A stretch of 64,000 nt of DNA from JANQIO01 sp965229625. Lineage in GTDB: Bacteria; Pseudomonadota; Gammaproteobacteria; Pseudomonadales; Halieaceae. Below the pieces are notes generated by a model. It made no database searches. It worked only from the letters and a program-made list of their open reading frames with translations, and was not told the origin of the DNA. The stretch is from the NCBI GenBank assembly GCA_965229625.1, contig CBDDJJ010000002.1:1-64000 (forward strand). Reading direction: 5' to 3'. Made by a program: the position numbers and the translations under genes. How positions within the stretch are numbered: the first letter of the stretch is position 1; each line of letters starts with the position of its first letter. Below, piece after piece: positions 15,324-23,869 of the stretch.

Positions 15324-15735
15324 CGTCGAATGCCCTCATGCCCGCGCCTGAGACGGAGCCGACCGGGTTGGCAGGGGTGGCGGAATGGTCCGATCTATTG
15401 GTGCTTCCAGTGCCTCCCGCGTCATTGGCTTCGTCGGCGTCTTCGCCTTCAAAGGCCTCAACGCGCGCCTTGAGCTTCTGGCCCGGGCGGAAGGTCACCA
15501 CGCGACGAGCAGAGATGGGGATCTCTTCGCCGGTCTTGGGATTGCGGCCGGGGCGCTGGCTTTTATCGCGCAGGTCGAAATTGCCGAAGCCCGAGAGTTT
15601 CACCTGCTCGTTGCCTTCCAGGCACGAGCGTATCTCCTCGAAAAACAGCTCGACGATTTCCTTGGCTTCTCGCTTGTTGAGACCTAATTCCTCATACAAA
15701 CGCTCGGCCATTTCGGATTTGGTGAGCGCTCCCAT
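15310..15735 (-). CDS. ihfA: Integration host factor subunit alpha, with extended tail
   Basis: This protein has 141 residues; the first 97 are a standard IHF-alpha/HU fold (LTKSEMAERLYEELGLNKRE, VKLSGFGNFDLRDKSQRPGR, NPKTGEEIPISARRVVTFRP). This includes the beta-arm with the Pro that inserts into DNA. IHF, with IhfB, bends DNA sharply at specific sites in replication, transcription and phage integration. Usual length is about 100; here some 40 extra residues rich in Asp, Gly, Ser and Asn follow (EGEDADEANDAGGTGSTN). The gene is downstream of pheT in the conserved order. The host integrase system on the left likely depends on IHF. Confidence 0.95.
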   Translation of the reverse strand: MGALTKSEMAERLYEELGLNKREAKEIVELFFEEIRSCLEGNEQVKLSGFGNFDLRDKSQRPGRNPKTGEEIPISARRVVTFRPGQKLKARVEAFEGEDADEANDAGGTGSTNRSDHSATPANPVGSVSGAGMRAFDGGSE

Positions 15736-15806
15736 GGTCGTTACCGATCCAGATTCCCTTGGCGGTCGCTATTGCGGTGGAGCCCTTTCCTGATGCTCAC
15801 CAGGTG

Positions 15807-18182
15807 CTAGCTCCGCAGCTCCGCGTTGTAAGTTTTTATAAGCAGATCAATCACTTGATCCACACTTTTATTTACGTCCTGATCGCTTAGCGTGCGCGAA
15901 GAATCCCGAAAAGTCAAACCCAATGCCAAAGATTTCCTTTTAGGATCAATGCCTTTGCCCTCATATACATCAAAGAGCCTTAAGTCTGTCAGGTAAGTTC
16001 CCGCCGCCTCTCGAACATTTGCCAGCAGTTCCCCGGCGGATACTGACTTGTCTACCAGCAGCGCAAGATCCCTGCGCACCTCGGGGTAGCGCGACAGCTC
16101 GGTGAAGGCCGGCAGCGCGGCATCCAGCAGGGCCGCAAGGTCCACCTCGAACAGGTAAACCGGCTGCGCCAGGGCGAACCTTGCCTGCAGTTGCGGGTGC
16201 AGGGTGCCGATCACGCCGACCTCCCTGCCCTCGCGTTCCAGGACCGCGGTCTGACCCGGATGCAGGCCGGTACGCTCGCCCGCCCGGAAACTGAACTTGT
16301 CTGGTGCCGCGGTCAGGTCCAGCAGCGACTCCAGGTCGCCCTTCAGGTCGTAGAAGTCCACCAGCTCGCCGGACTCGGTCCAGGACTCCGGGTAGCGGCG
16401 ACCACTCACCAGGGCAGCCAGGGTCGGGCGCTGCTCGAGATCACCGTCTCCCGGCAAAAAGCGCAGGCCACTTTCGAACAGGCGCACCCGGTGTTGCTGG
16501 CGCGCGGTGTTGTGCGACAGCGCACGCACCAGGCCGGGCATGAGGCTGGTGCGCATCACCGCGAGATCGGCAGAGATGGGGTTCTGCAGTGCCACGGGTG
16601 CCAGCTCTGGATCAAAGGCCTTCTGCGCATCCGGCTCGACGAAACTGTAGGTGACCGCCTCCTGGTAATCGCGCGCCGTCAGTTGGCGGCGCAGCTTGCG
16701 AATCGACAAATCCCGCTCCGGCCGCGCCGGCATCACCAGGTCGGCGTGAATGTGGCTGACCGGCAGGTTGTTGTAGCCGTAAACCCGGGCCAGTTCCTCC
16801 AGCAGATCAGCCTCGATGGCAATATCCACTCGCCAGCTTGGCACGGTGGCTTGCCAACCCTCGTCGGTGGCAGTCACGCCGAGTCCAAGCCCGGTGAGAA
16901 TGCGTTCTACCTCAGCATCCGGCATGTCGAAGCCGAGCATGCGCGGGATGCGCTCGCGGCGCAGCCGCACCGGCGCGCGTTCGGGCATGTGCTCGTCCAG
17001 GCGCGTATCGACCGTGGGGCCGGCCTCGCCTCCACAGATGGCAAGAATCAGCTCCGTGGCCCGTTCGATCACCTTTGCCTGCATGGCGAAATCGGCGCCG
17101 CGCTCGAAACGGTGGGAAGCATCCGTGTGCAGACCATAGCCACGCGCCTGCCCAGCCATGGCCAACGGCTGCCACCAGGCGGCCTCCAGCATCAGGTCAA
17201 TGGTGGACTCGCTGACAGCCGTGGACTGGCCGCCCATGATGCCGGCCAGCGAGACCGCTTTTTCCTGATCGGCGACCACCATTGAGTCGTCGCGCATCTC
17301 GATGGTCTGGCCGTTCAGCAGCTCCAGTTCCTCGCCGGCTTTTGCCATGCGCACCACAATGCCGCCAGACAATTTCGCCAGGTCAAAGGCGTGCATGGGC
17401 TGGCCCAGTTCCAGCATCACGTAGTTGGTGACGTCGACCACCGGGTCTATGGAACGCAGCCCGCTGCGACGCAGCTTTTCCTGCATCCACAGTGGGCTGG
17501 GGCGGGAGATATCGATACCGCGGACCACGCGATTCACGAAACGCGGGCAACCTACACCTGCTTCCAGCGACACCGGGAAGGTGTCTTCTATCGTCGCCGG
17601 CACCTCGGTGACCGGCGCGTCGGTCAGTTCGCTGTGGGTCAGCAGTGCGACTTCCCGGGCAACGCCGGACAGGCCCAGGCAGTCTGCTCGGTTGGGCGTC
17701 AGGTCCAGCTCGATCACCTGGTCGCTTAGGTCGAGGTATTCACGCAGGTCGGTACCGACCGGCGCATCGGCCGCCAGCTCCATCAACCCGTCGCTCTCTT
17801 CGTTGAGTTGCAGTTCGGAGCCGGCGCAGAGCATGCCCTGGGATTCCACGCCACGCAGCTTGGCCTGCTTGATCTTGAAGTCGCCGGGCAGCAACGCGCC
17901 CACCTGGGCGAGCGGCGCTTTGAGGCCGGCGCGGGCATTGGGCGCGCCGCAGACAATCTGCACGGTCTCGTTGCCGGTGTTAACCTGGCAGACCCGCAGC
18001 TTGTCGGCATCCGGATGTTGCTCGGCTGAGACAATTTCTCCCACCACCACGCCGGAGAAATCCCCCGCCGCCGGGTCGACGGCGTCCACTTCCATGCCCG
18101 CCATGGTAATAAGCTGGGCCAGTTCGGCCGTGTCGATGCCCGGGTCAACCCACTCCCGCAGCCACTGTTCGCTGAATTTCAT
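15807..18182 (-). CDS. pheT: Phenylalanine--tRNA ligase beta subunit
   Basis: This protein has 791 residues, the normal length. An EMAP/YtpR-like tRNA-binding domain is at about 40-150 (VGEIVSAEQHPDADKLRVCQ). The B3/B4 editing region is at about 210-390, the B5 domain at about 400-475, and the FDX-ACB anticodon-recognition domain at about 700-791. With PheS it forms the alpha2-beta2 enzyme that charges tRNA-Phe; the beta chain edits Tyr-tRNA-Phe. It starts 18 bases after pheS, and ihfA follows 71 bases later. Confidence 0.97.
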   Translation of the reverse strand: MKFSEQWLREWVDPGIDTAELAQLITMAGMEVDAVDPAAGDFSGVVVGEIVSAEQHPDADKLRVCQVNTGNETVQIVCGAPNARAGLKAPLAQVGALLPGDFKIKQAKLRGVESQGMLCAGSELQLNEESDGLMELAADAPVGTDLREYLDLSDQVIELDLTPNRADCLGLSGVAREVALLTHSELTDAPVTEVPATIEDTFPVSLEAGVGCPRFVNRVVRGIDISRPSPLWMQEKLRRSGLRSIDPVVDVTNYVMLELGQPMHAFDLAKLSGGIVVRMAKAGEELELLNGQTIEMRDDSMVVADQEKAVSLAGIMGGQSTAVSESTIDLMLEAAWWQPLAMAGQARGYGLHTDASHRFERGADFAMQAKVIERATELILAICGGEAGPTVDTRLDEHMPERAPVRLRRERIPRMLGFDMPDAEVERILTGLGLGVTATDEGWQATVPSWRVDIAIEADLLEELARVYGYNNLPVSHIHADLVMPARPERDLSIRKLRRQLTARDYQEAVTYSFVEPDAQKAFDPELAPVALQNPISADLAVMRTSLMPGLVRALSHNTARQQHRVRLFESGLRFLPGDGDLEQRPTLAALVSGRRYPESWTESGELVDFYDLKGDLESLLDLTAAPDKFSFRAGERTGLHPGQTAVLEREGREVGVIGTLHPQLQARFALAQPVYLFEVDLAALLDAALPAFTELSRYPEVRRDLALLVDKSVSAGELLANVREAAGTYLTDLRLFDVYEGKGIDPKRKSLALGLTFRDSSRTLSDQDVNKSVDQVIDLLIKTYNAELRS

Positions 18183-18200
18183 AGCCTGTCCAAAACCGGT

Positions 18201-19241
18201 TTAACGGAACTGCTCGAGGAAACGCAGGTCGTTGTCGAAAAAGATGCGCAGGTCATTCACGCCATAGCGCAGCATGGCCAGGCGCTCCACGCCCATGCCA
18301 AATGCGAAGCCGGCATAGCGCTCGGCATCGATGTTGGAGTACTCCAGCACCTTCGGGTGCACCATGCCGCAGCCCATCACTTCCAGCCAGCCGGTGTGGC
18401 TGCAGACCCGGCAACCTTCGCCGCCGCACATCACGCACTGGATATCCACTTCCGCCGAGGGCTCGGTGAACGGGAAGTAGCTGGGGCGGAAACGCACGCT
18501 CAACTGGTCGTTCTCGAAGAACACGTGCAGGAAATCGATGACGATGCCCTTGAGGTCGGCAAAGCTCGACTCTTCATCGATCAGCAGGCCTTCCACCTGG
18601 TGGAACATGGGCGTATGGGTCAGGTCGGAGTCACAGCGATAGACACGGCCCGGGCAGATCACCCGGATTGGCGGCTCTTCGCTTTCCATCACGCGCACCT
18701 GCACTGGCGAGGTGTGAGTCCGCAACACCGTGGCAGTTTCACCGGGGCCGCGGGCGCTATCCACATAGAACGTATCGTGCATGGCCCGCGCCGGGTGATG
18801 GGCGGGGATATTGAGGGCCTCGAAGTTGTGGTAGTCGTCCTCGATTTCCGGGCCTTCCACCACATCGAAGCCGATGGCACCGAAAAAGTCTTCCATGCGC
18901 TCGATGGTGCGGGTGACTGGATGCAGGCCGCCTGTGGAGGCGGCGCGACCGGCCAGCGTCACATCGATACGTTCCGCGTCGAGCTGCTCGGCGACAGCCG
19001 CCGCTTCCAGCGCCTGCTTGCGCTCACCGATCAGGGCCTGCAGTTCCTGCTTGACCACGTTGATCTGGGCACCGGCTTTCGGCCGCTCTTCCGGGTCGAG
19101 CTGTCCCAGGCCCTTGAGCAGGTCAGTGACCTTGCCCTTCTTGCCGAGGTACTCGACGCGCAGGGTCTCCAGCGCCTTGCCGTCGGTGGCGGCGTTGATG
19201 GCCTCGCGACCCTCGTTTGCCAACTGTTCGAGGTTGTCCAT
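18201..19241 (-). CDS. pheS: Phenylalanine--tRNA ligase alpha subunit
   Basis: This protein has 346 residues. An N-terminal coiled coil (about 1-90) is followed by the class II core. Motif 1 lies around HPVTRTIERMEDFFGAIGFD, motif 2 around CDSDLTHTPMFHQVEGLLID, and motif 3 around GFAFGMGVERLAMLRYG. It binds Phe and ATP and makes the adenylate. It is expressed leftward, 181 bases after rplT. That spacer holds a strong terminator-like hairpin and two REP-like hairpins just before the GAGG of the ribosome site. Confidence 0.97.
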   Translation of the reverse strand: MDNLEQLANEGREAINAATDGKALETLRVEYLGKKGKVTDLLKGLGQLDPEERPKAGAQINVVKQELQALIGERKQALEAAAVAEQLDAERIDVTLAGRAASTGGLHPVTRTIERMEDFFGAIGFDVVEGPEIEDDYHNFEALNIPAHHPARAMHDTFYVDSARGPGETATVLRTHTSPVQVRVMESEEPPIRVICPGRVYRCDSDLTHTPMFHQVEGLLIDEESSFADLKGIVIDFLHVFFENDQLSVRFRPSYFPFTEPSAEVDIQCVMCGGEGCRVCSHTGWLEVMGCGMVHPKVLEYSNIDAERYAGFAFGMGVERLAMLRYGVNDLRIFFDNDLRFLEQFR

Positions 19242-19250
19242 ATCGTCCTC

Positions 19251-19304
19251 AAAAAGGGGTCAGAGCCCTTTTTCACCAAACAAAAAGGGGTCAGAGCCCT
19301 TTTT
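19251..19304. repeat. Two identical 23-bp REP-like hairpin units before pheS
   Basis: Exact copies occupy 19251-19273 and 19282-19304, separated by 8 bases. Each folds as AAAAAGGG/CCCTTTTT around the loop GTCAGAG. Because the stems begin with five A and end with five T, each looks like a bidirectional terminator. The core GGGGTCAGAGCCC is a widespread REP-type word in proteobacterial genomes, often moved by REP-associated transposases (known of the class, not shown here). No transposase is present in the window. Confidence 0.75.
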
Positions 19305-19343
19305 GATTTGTCCCCACGAAGACGGGGACCAAGTCTTCGAAAC

Positions 19344-19377
19344 AAAAAAAGGGGAAAGAGCGTTAACCCTTTCCCCT
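19344..19377 (-). terminator. Terminator or attenuator between rplT and pheS
   Basis: On the minus strand AGGGGAAAG (19377-19369) pairs perfectly with CTTTCCCCT (19358-19350), followed by seven T. It lies about 45 bases past the rplT stop and 100 before pheS. Further downstream, GTCCCC/GGGGAC (19310-19329) and CGAAGAC/GTCTTCG (19317-19339) are overlapping alternative stems. In Escherichia coli this spacer carries the pheM leader peptide and attenuator. Here the terminator is clear but no Phe-rich leader was found. Confidence 0.7.
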
Positions 19378-19422
19378 CTTGTTTACGTGTGCAGCGAACC
19401 GTCCGCAGACGGCAGGGTGGGC

Positions 19423-19779
19423 TTAGGCCAGCGCGGCCTTCGCTTGCTCCACGATCGCTGCAAAAGCCGGCTTGTCATGCACAGCCAGGTCCGCCAGCAC
19501 ACGGCGGTCCAGCTGGATGTCGGCCTTCTTCAGGCCATTGATCAAGCGGCTGTAGCTCAGGCCGTTGGCACGGGACTGGGCATTGATGCGGGTGATCCAC
19601 AGCGAGCGGAACTGACGCTTGCGCTGACGGCGATCACGGTAGGCATACTGGCCCGCCTTGGTAACGGCTTGCTTGGCCACGCGGAAAATGCGTGAACGCG
19701 CGCCGTAGTAACCCTTGGCCTGCTTGAGAACTTTCTTGTGACGGCGGCGAGCCACCACTCCACGTTTTACTCGGGGCAT
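19423..19779 (-). CDS. rplT: Large-subunit ribosomal protein bL20
   Basis: This 118-residue protein has the full family length and typical sequence (MPRVKRGVVARRRHKKVLKQ, then YAYRDRRQRKRQFRSLWITR, then YSRLINGLKKADIQLDRR). bL20 is an early 23S rRNA assembly protein. In enterobacteria it also represses translation of rpmI-rplT through an infC/rpmI mRNA pseudoknot. It follows rpmI by 31 bases. Confidence 0.98.
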   Translation of the reverse strand: MPRVKRGVVARRRHKKVLKQAKGYYGARSRIFRVAKQAVTKAGQYAYRDRRQRKRQFRSLWITRINAQSRANGLSYSRLINGLKKADIQLDRRVLADLAVHDKPAFAAIVEQAKAALA

Positions 19780-19810
19780 TTGTCTATTCCTCCTTTAATA
19801 ACCGCAACCG

Positions 19811-20008
19811 TTACTTCGCCCGCATCATGCGGTCGACCAGCACCTTGTCGTTCTTGTGGATCTCGGAAGTCCCACGCAACTGGCGCTTACGCTTGGTCGT
19901 CATCTTGGTGAGGATGTGACTCTTGTTGGCACTCTTGCGCTTATAGTTACCACTGCTGGTCTTCTTGAAGCGCTTGGCTGCCCCACTGTGAATTTTTGCT
20001 TTAGGCAT
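19811..20008 (-). CDS. rpmI: Large-subunit ribosomal protein bL35
   Basis: This protein has 65 residues starting MPKAKIHSGAAKRFKKTSSG, the standard bL35 N-terminus. The ATG is at 20006-20008 with TGCGGAG upstream. The open frame extends 17 codons further upstream, but those residues are not part of the family. It is a short basic protein of the 50S subunit, co-transcribed with infC and rplT. Confidence 0.97.
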   Translation of the reverse strand: MPKAKIHSGAAKRFKKTSSGNYKRKSANKSHILTKMTTKRKRQLRGTSEIHKNDKVLVDRMMRAK

Positions 20009-20065
20009 AAAAACTCCGCATTTGGATAGATAAATAAAATGAAGCTCTAGGGCATTCACAGGCCG

Positions 20066-20593
20066 CTATTGCTTCTTCTTGGGGGCGATCACCATAGTGA
20101 GTTGTCGGCCTTCCATTTTCGGGAATTGCTCGACAGAACCCAGCTCGGCCAGGTCGGCTTCTACTCGCTTGAGTAGCTCCATGCCAATTTCCTGGTGGGC
20201 CATTTCACGACCGCGATAACGCAGCGTGACCTTGGCCTTGTCGCCGTTTTCAAGGAAACGTACCAGGTTGCGTAGTTTTACCTGGTAATCCCCTTCCTCC
20301 GTCCCTGGACGAAATTTCATCTCTTTAATTTGTGTTCGTTTCTGCTTCTTGCGCTGCGCGGCCTTCTGCTTCTTGGCCTCGAACACGTGCTTGCCGTAAT
20401 CCATGATCTTGCAGACCACGGGCTCGGTATCAGTAATCTGCACCAAATCCAGCGTCGCGGATTCCGCCGCGCTGAGGGCCTCGGCCAGGCTGACAATGCC
20501 GACCTGCTCGCCATCGGCGCCAATGAGCCTTACCTTGTCCGCCTCGATCTCATCGTTAATCGGCGAACGCTTGCTCTTGGTATCTCTCTTAAT
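20066..20593 (-). CDS. infC: Translation initiation factor IF-3 with AUU start
   Basis: This 175-residue protein comes from the rare start ATT at 20591-20593, chosen because GGGAG lies 9-10 bases upstream. The translated product then begins KRDTKSKRSPINDEIEADKV, matching IF-3 N-termini. The rest is typical (IMDYGKHVFEAKKQK, IKEMKFRPGTEEGDYQVKL, APKKKQ at the end). IF-3 keeps subunits apart and rejects non-canonical start codons, so the AUU start gives autoregulation, as known in Escherichia coli. An open frame runs upstream to an ATG but is not homologous. Confidence 0.95.
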   Translation of the reverse strand: MKRDTKSKRSPINDEIEADKVRLIGADGEQVGIVSLAEALSAAESATLDLVQITDTEPVVCKIMDYGKHVFEAKKQKAAQRKKQKRTQIKEMKFRPGTEEGDYQVKLRNLVRFLENGDKAKVTLRYRGREMAHQEIGMELLKRVEADLAELGSVEQFPKMEGRQLTMVIAPKKKQ

Positions 20594-20737
20594 CGGTTGT
20601 TTCTCCCGTTTTTCGTAATGCCGGGAAAGCTCCCCACGGCACAAATTACTGAGCCGCGGGATTTTATAGAGCTTGGCCCGGATTCACAAGCCTTTTCTAG
20701 TGTGAATAACCACCGAAAGCGTTTGAATTACAAAGGC

Positions 20738-22648
20738 TTAGCGCCGCTCGCTGACCTCGGTCGCAAGGCGTTCCGCAAAGGTGTCCAATGACAGGGTACC
20801 GAGGTCCTCTCCCGTACGGGTTCGAACCGCCACACTGCCCTCTTCCATCTCCCGGTCACCCACCACCAGCAGGTAGGGGATGCGCTGGATGGTGTGCTCA
20901 CGAATCTTGAAGCCGACCTTCTCATTGCGCAGGTCAGCCTCCACCCGGAATCCTTGCGCGGTGAGGTTATCCGCTACCTTGCGAGCGTAGTCGGACTGGT
21001 GGTCAGTAATATTGAGGACCACCGCCTGCTCAGGGGCCAGCCACACCGGGAAGTTGCCCTCGAAGTGCTCAATCAGGATGCCGATGAAGCGCTCGAAGGA
21101 GCCCAGGATCGCCCGGTGCAGCATCACCGGCACCTGGCGGCTGCCGTCTTCCGCCACGTAATGGGCATCGAGACGGTCCGGCATGGAAAAGTCCACCTGC
21201 AGGGTGCCGAGCTGCCACACCCGGCCAATGGAGTCCTTGAGGCTGAACTCGATCTTGGGCCCATAGAAGGCGCCCTCGCCGGGCAGTTCTTCCCAGGGCA
21301 GGCCCTTGGCGTCCAGCGCATCGGCCAGGGCCTTCTCGGCCCGGTCCCAGTCCGCCTCTGAACCCACGCGCTTCTCTGGGCGAGTGGAGAGACGGTAGAT
21401 CATGTCGGGCTCGCCGAAAAAGTCTGCATAAACCTCGTGCAGGAAGTCGATGAACTCGATGGACTCCGGCTGGATCTGGTCTTCGGTGCAGAAGATATGC
21501 GCATCATCCTGCACGAAACCGCGCACCCGCATGATGCCGTGCAGCGAACCCGAGGGCTCGTTGCGGTGGCAACTGCCGAACTCGGCCAGGCGCAGGGGCA
21601 GGTCGCGGTAGCTCTTCAAGCCCTGGTTGAACACCTGCACGTGGCAGGGGCAGTTCATGGGCTTGATGGCAAAGCTTCGCTCTTCGGAAGCCAGGGTAAA
21701 CATGTCGTCGCCGAACTTGTCGGCGTGGCCGGATTTCTCCCACAGCGACATGTCGACAATCTGCGGCGTCTTGATTTCCTGGTAGCCGTGCTCGCGCTGG
21801 GCCTGGCGCATGTACTGTTCGATCGCCTGGTAGATGCGCCAGCCCTTGGGATGCCAGAACACCATGCCAGGGGCCTCTTCCTGGGTATGGAACAGGTCGA
21901 GTTTCTTGGCGATCTTGCGGTGGTCACGCTTCTCGGCCTCCTCGATGCGGTGCAGGTAGGCCTTCAGTTCCTTGTTGTTGCGCCAGGCGGTGCCATAGAT
22001 GCGCTGCAGCATTTCGTTGCTGGCATCACCGCGCCAATAGGCACCGGCCACCTTGGTCAGCTTGAAGGTCTTGAGTTTGCCGGTACTGGGCACGTGGGGG
22101 CCACGACACAGGTCCATCCAGGGGCCCTGGCGGTAGATGCTGATCTCCTCGCCCTCGGGCAGCTCCTCGATGATCTGCACCTTGTAGTGCTCACCCATGT
22201 TGCGGAACTCTTCCACCGCCCGCTCGCGGCTCATGACAAGGCGTTCGACCGGCAGGTCATCCGCCACAATTTCTGCCATGCGCTGCTCGATCTTTTCGAG
22301 ATCTTCCGGCGTGAAACTATGACCGGTGGCGAAGTCGTAGTAGAAGCCGTCCTCAATCACCGGGCCGATGGTGACCTGGGTGCCGGGATAAAGCTCCTGC
22401 ACCGCCATTGCCAGCAGGTGGGCGGTGGAGTGGCGAATAATCTCCAGGCCTTCTTCATCACGGTCGGTAATGATTGCTAGCTCGGCGTCACCGTCGATCA
22501 CAAAGGAGGTATCAACCTCATGCCCATCGACCTTGCCGCCGAGGGCAGCCTTGGCAAGGCCGGGGCCGATATCAGAGGCGACATCAAAAACAGAAACAGG
22601 ATTATCGAAGGTCCGCTGGGAACCATCGGGCAAAGTAATAACTGGCAT
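20738..22648 (-). CDS. thrS: Threonine--tRNA ligase
   Basis: This protein has 636 residues. A TGS domain is at 1-62 (MPVITLPDGSQRTFDNPVSV). The tRNA-SAD editing domain has HxxxH (RHSTAHLLA). The class II core has the zinc Cys in MNCPCHVQVF and motif 2 RLAEFGSCHRNEPSGSLHG. A C-terminal anticodon-binding domain starts at about 535. It charges tRNA-Thr and removes mischarged Ser. It is the first gene of the leftward translation cluster, 93 bases or more before infC. In enterobacteria ThrS represses its own mRNA; no equivalent leader was identified here. Confidence 0.98.
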   Translation of the reverse strand: MPVITLPDGSQRTFDNPVSVFDVASDIGPGLAKAALGGKVDGHEVDTSFVIDGDAELAIITDRDEEGLEIIRHSTAHLLAMAVQELYPGTQVTIGPVIEDGFYYDFATGHSFTPEDLEKIEQRMAEIVADDLPVERLVMSRERAVEEFRNMGEHYKVQIIEELPEGEEISIYRQGPWMDLCRGPHVPSTGKLKTFKLTKVAGAYWRGDASNEMLQRIYGTAWRNNKELKAYLHRIEEAEKRDHRKIAKKLDLFHTQEEAPGMVFWHPKGWRIYQAIEQYMRQAQREHGYQEIKTPQIVDMSLWEKSGHADKFGDDMFTLASEERSFAIKPMNCPCHVQVFNQGLKSYRDLPLRLAEFGSCHRNEPSGSLHGIMRVRGFVQDDAHIFCTEDQIQPESIEFIDFLHEVYADFFGEPDMIYRLSTRPEKRVGSEADWDRAEKALADALDAKGLPWEELPGEGAFYGPKIEFSLKDSIGRVWQLGTLQVDFSMPDRLDAHYVAEDGSRQVPVMLHRAILGSFERFIGILIEHFEGNFPVWLAPEQAVVLNITDHQSDYARKVADNLTAQGFRVEADLRNEKVGFKIREHTIQRIPYLLVVGDREMEEGSVAVRTRTGEDLGTLSLDTFAERLATEVSERR

Positions 22649-22842
22649 GGTCTCGAGTCCCTTTCCAGTGGTGGCCCCTACGAAGGGTCACGTGTGGGTT
22701 GCTGTCTGAAAGCGCCCGTGAACCTGCCAGCAGCACCATACGTGTAGTGCCTCAACTGGCGTTCACTCACTTTCGAGTGAGGGCCTAGCTTACCACAGCG
22801 GGACCCGGCGCCGGCGTGAATATTACTTAGTCCTGCACTGCC

Positions 22843-23757
22843 TCAGGCGTGGGCTTTCCTGAGGCTGCCCGGTGAGGTGCCGGTGATTTTCTTGAAGGCC
22901 TTGGAGAAGGAGGCCTCGGTGTCGTAGCCGCAGTGACTCGCCACCTCTATTATCGATGCGCCCTCTTCCGCCAGCCAGATACTTGCCTGCTGCATGCGCC
23001 AGCGCGCCAGGTAGTGCATCGGGGATTCGCCCAGGGTCCGCTTGAAATGCTCGGCAAACGCCGAGCGTGACATGCTGGCTGCCTCGGCGAACTGCGCCAG
23101 GGTCCAGCGGTGTCCCGGCTTACTATGAATCAGGTCCAGCACCCGCCGCAGCCGCTTGTCCGCCAGCGCAGTCACCAGGTTGGCCAGCGGATGATCCACC
23201 CAGGAGTGCTCGCGCGCCAGCGCCACAAACAGGGTTTCCGCCAGCCGATTCAACATCGCTTCGCTGCCGGCCCTGTCGGCGAGTGCCTCCATGCGAATAA
23301 GATCTGACAGCGCCCGGGCTGATGGGTCGCTGCCACAGCGCCAGATGACTACCGGCGGCAACATGGCCAACAACGGATTGCCGGCATTGTGTTTCAGCAG
23401 GAAGTGCCCGCACAGCAAACCCACGCCGTCTGCGCGGGGGCCCTGCTCAAAACTGATGGCGCTGACTGCATTTACCTGCTCCGGACAACGTGCGCCGGTG
23501 TGGAGTTGGTGGCTGGCGTCCCGGGGGAAAATCACGATATCACCCGCCTCCAATGGCTCTGGCGCTGCCAGCGCCGGCGAGATTACCCGGCAGGCGCCGT
23601 GGGTCACCATGTGGAAGCTGGCCAGCCCGGTACCGGAGGTGTCCACGGCCCAGTCGCTACCGCAGTACTGGGCGTTGTGAAAGATGCGGGCGCGAAGCCT
23701 GAAGGCCTCGAACAGGGCCGACAGGGTATCCACCGCAGGTTCTGGACGATCGGACAT
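22843..23757 (-). CDS. AraC-family transcriptional regulator
   Basis: This protein has 304 residues. The N-terminal cupin part (about 25-185) resembles AraC_binding_2/cupin_6 regulators (LEAGDIVIFPRDASHQLHTG). The C-terminal double HTH covers 200-300, with WTLAQFAEAASMSRSAFAEH and IIEVASHCGYDTEASFSKAF, ending GTSPGSLRK. It is divergent from the YHS-domain gene across 112 bases, which suggests it controls that gene. The inducer is unknown. Confidence 0.9.
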   Translation of the reverse strand: MSDRPEPAVDTLSALFEAFRLRARIFHNAQYCGSDWAVDTSGTGLASFHMVTHGACRVISPALAAPEPLEAGDIVIFPRDASHQLHTGARCPEQVNAVSAISFEQGPRADGVGLLCGHFLLKHNAGNPLLAMLPPVVIWRCGSDPSARALSDLIRMEALADRAGSEAMLNRLAETLFVALAREHSWVDHPLANLVTALADKRLRRVLDLIHSKPGHRWTLAQFAEAASMSRSAFAEHFKRTLGESPMHYLARWRMQQASIWLAEEGASIIEVASHCGYDTEASFSKAFKKITGTSPGSLRKAHA

Positions 23758-23869
23758 AAAGTCAGGCTACCCGCACATACCCACCCAAGGCAACGAGACC
23801 TAGGATAGCTTCCCGTTGCACGCGAATGATCGCTGACACCAACCAACCACCAACGAGGAAGTTCAGACC

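Noticed and set aside
16191..17285. Long plus-strand open frame (364 codons) inside pheT
   Set aside because: It is antisense to a certain pheT, with His/Gln/Arg-rich composition typical of a GC-rich shadow frame and no ribosome site.
19242..19422. pheM leader peptide
   Set aside because: I looked for a short frame with Phe codons after a ribosome site. One stretch reads F-F-C-F but has no start codon in frame, so no peptide is annotated.
21437..22480. Plus-strand open frame of 347 codons inside thrS
   Set aside because: It is a shadow of the thrS coding sequence; no domain and no supporting start signal.
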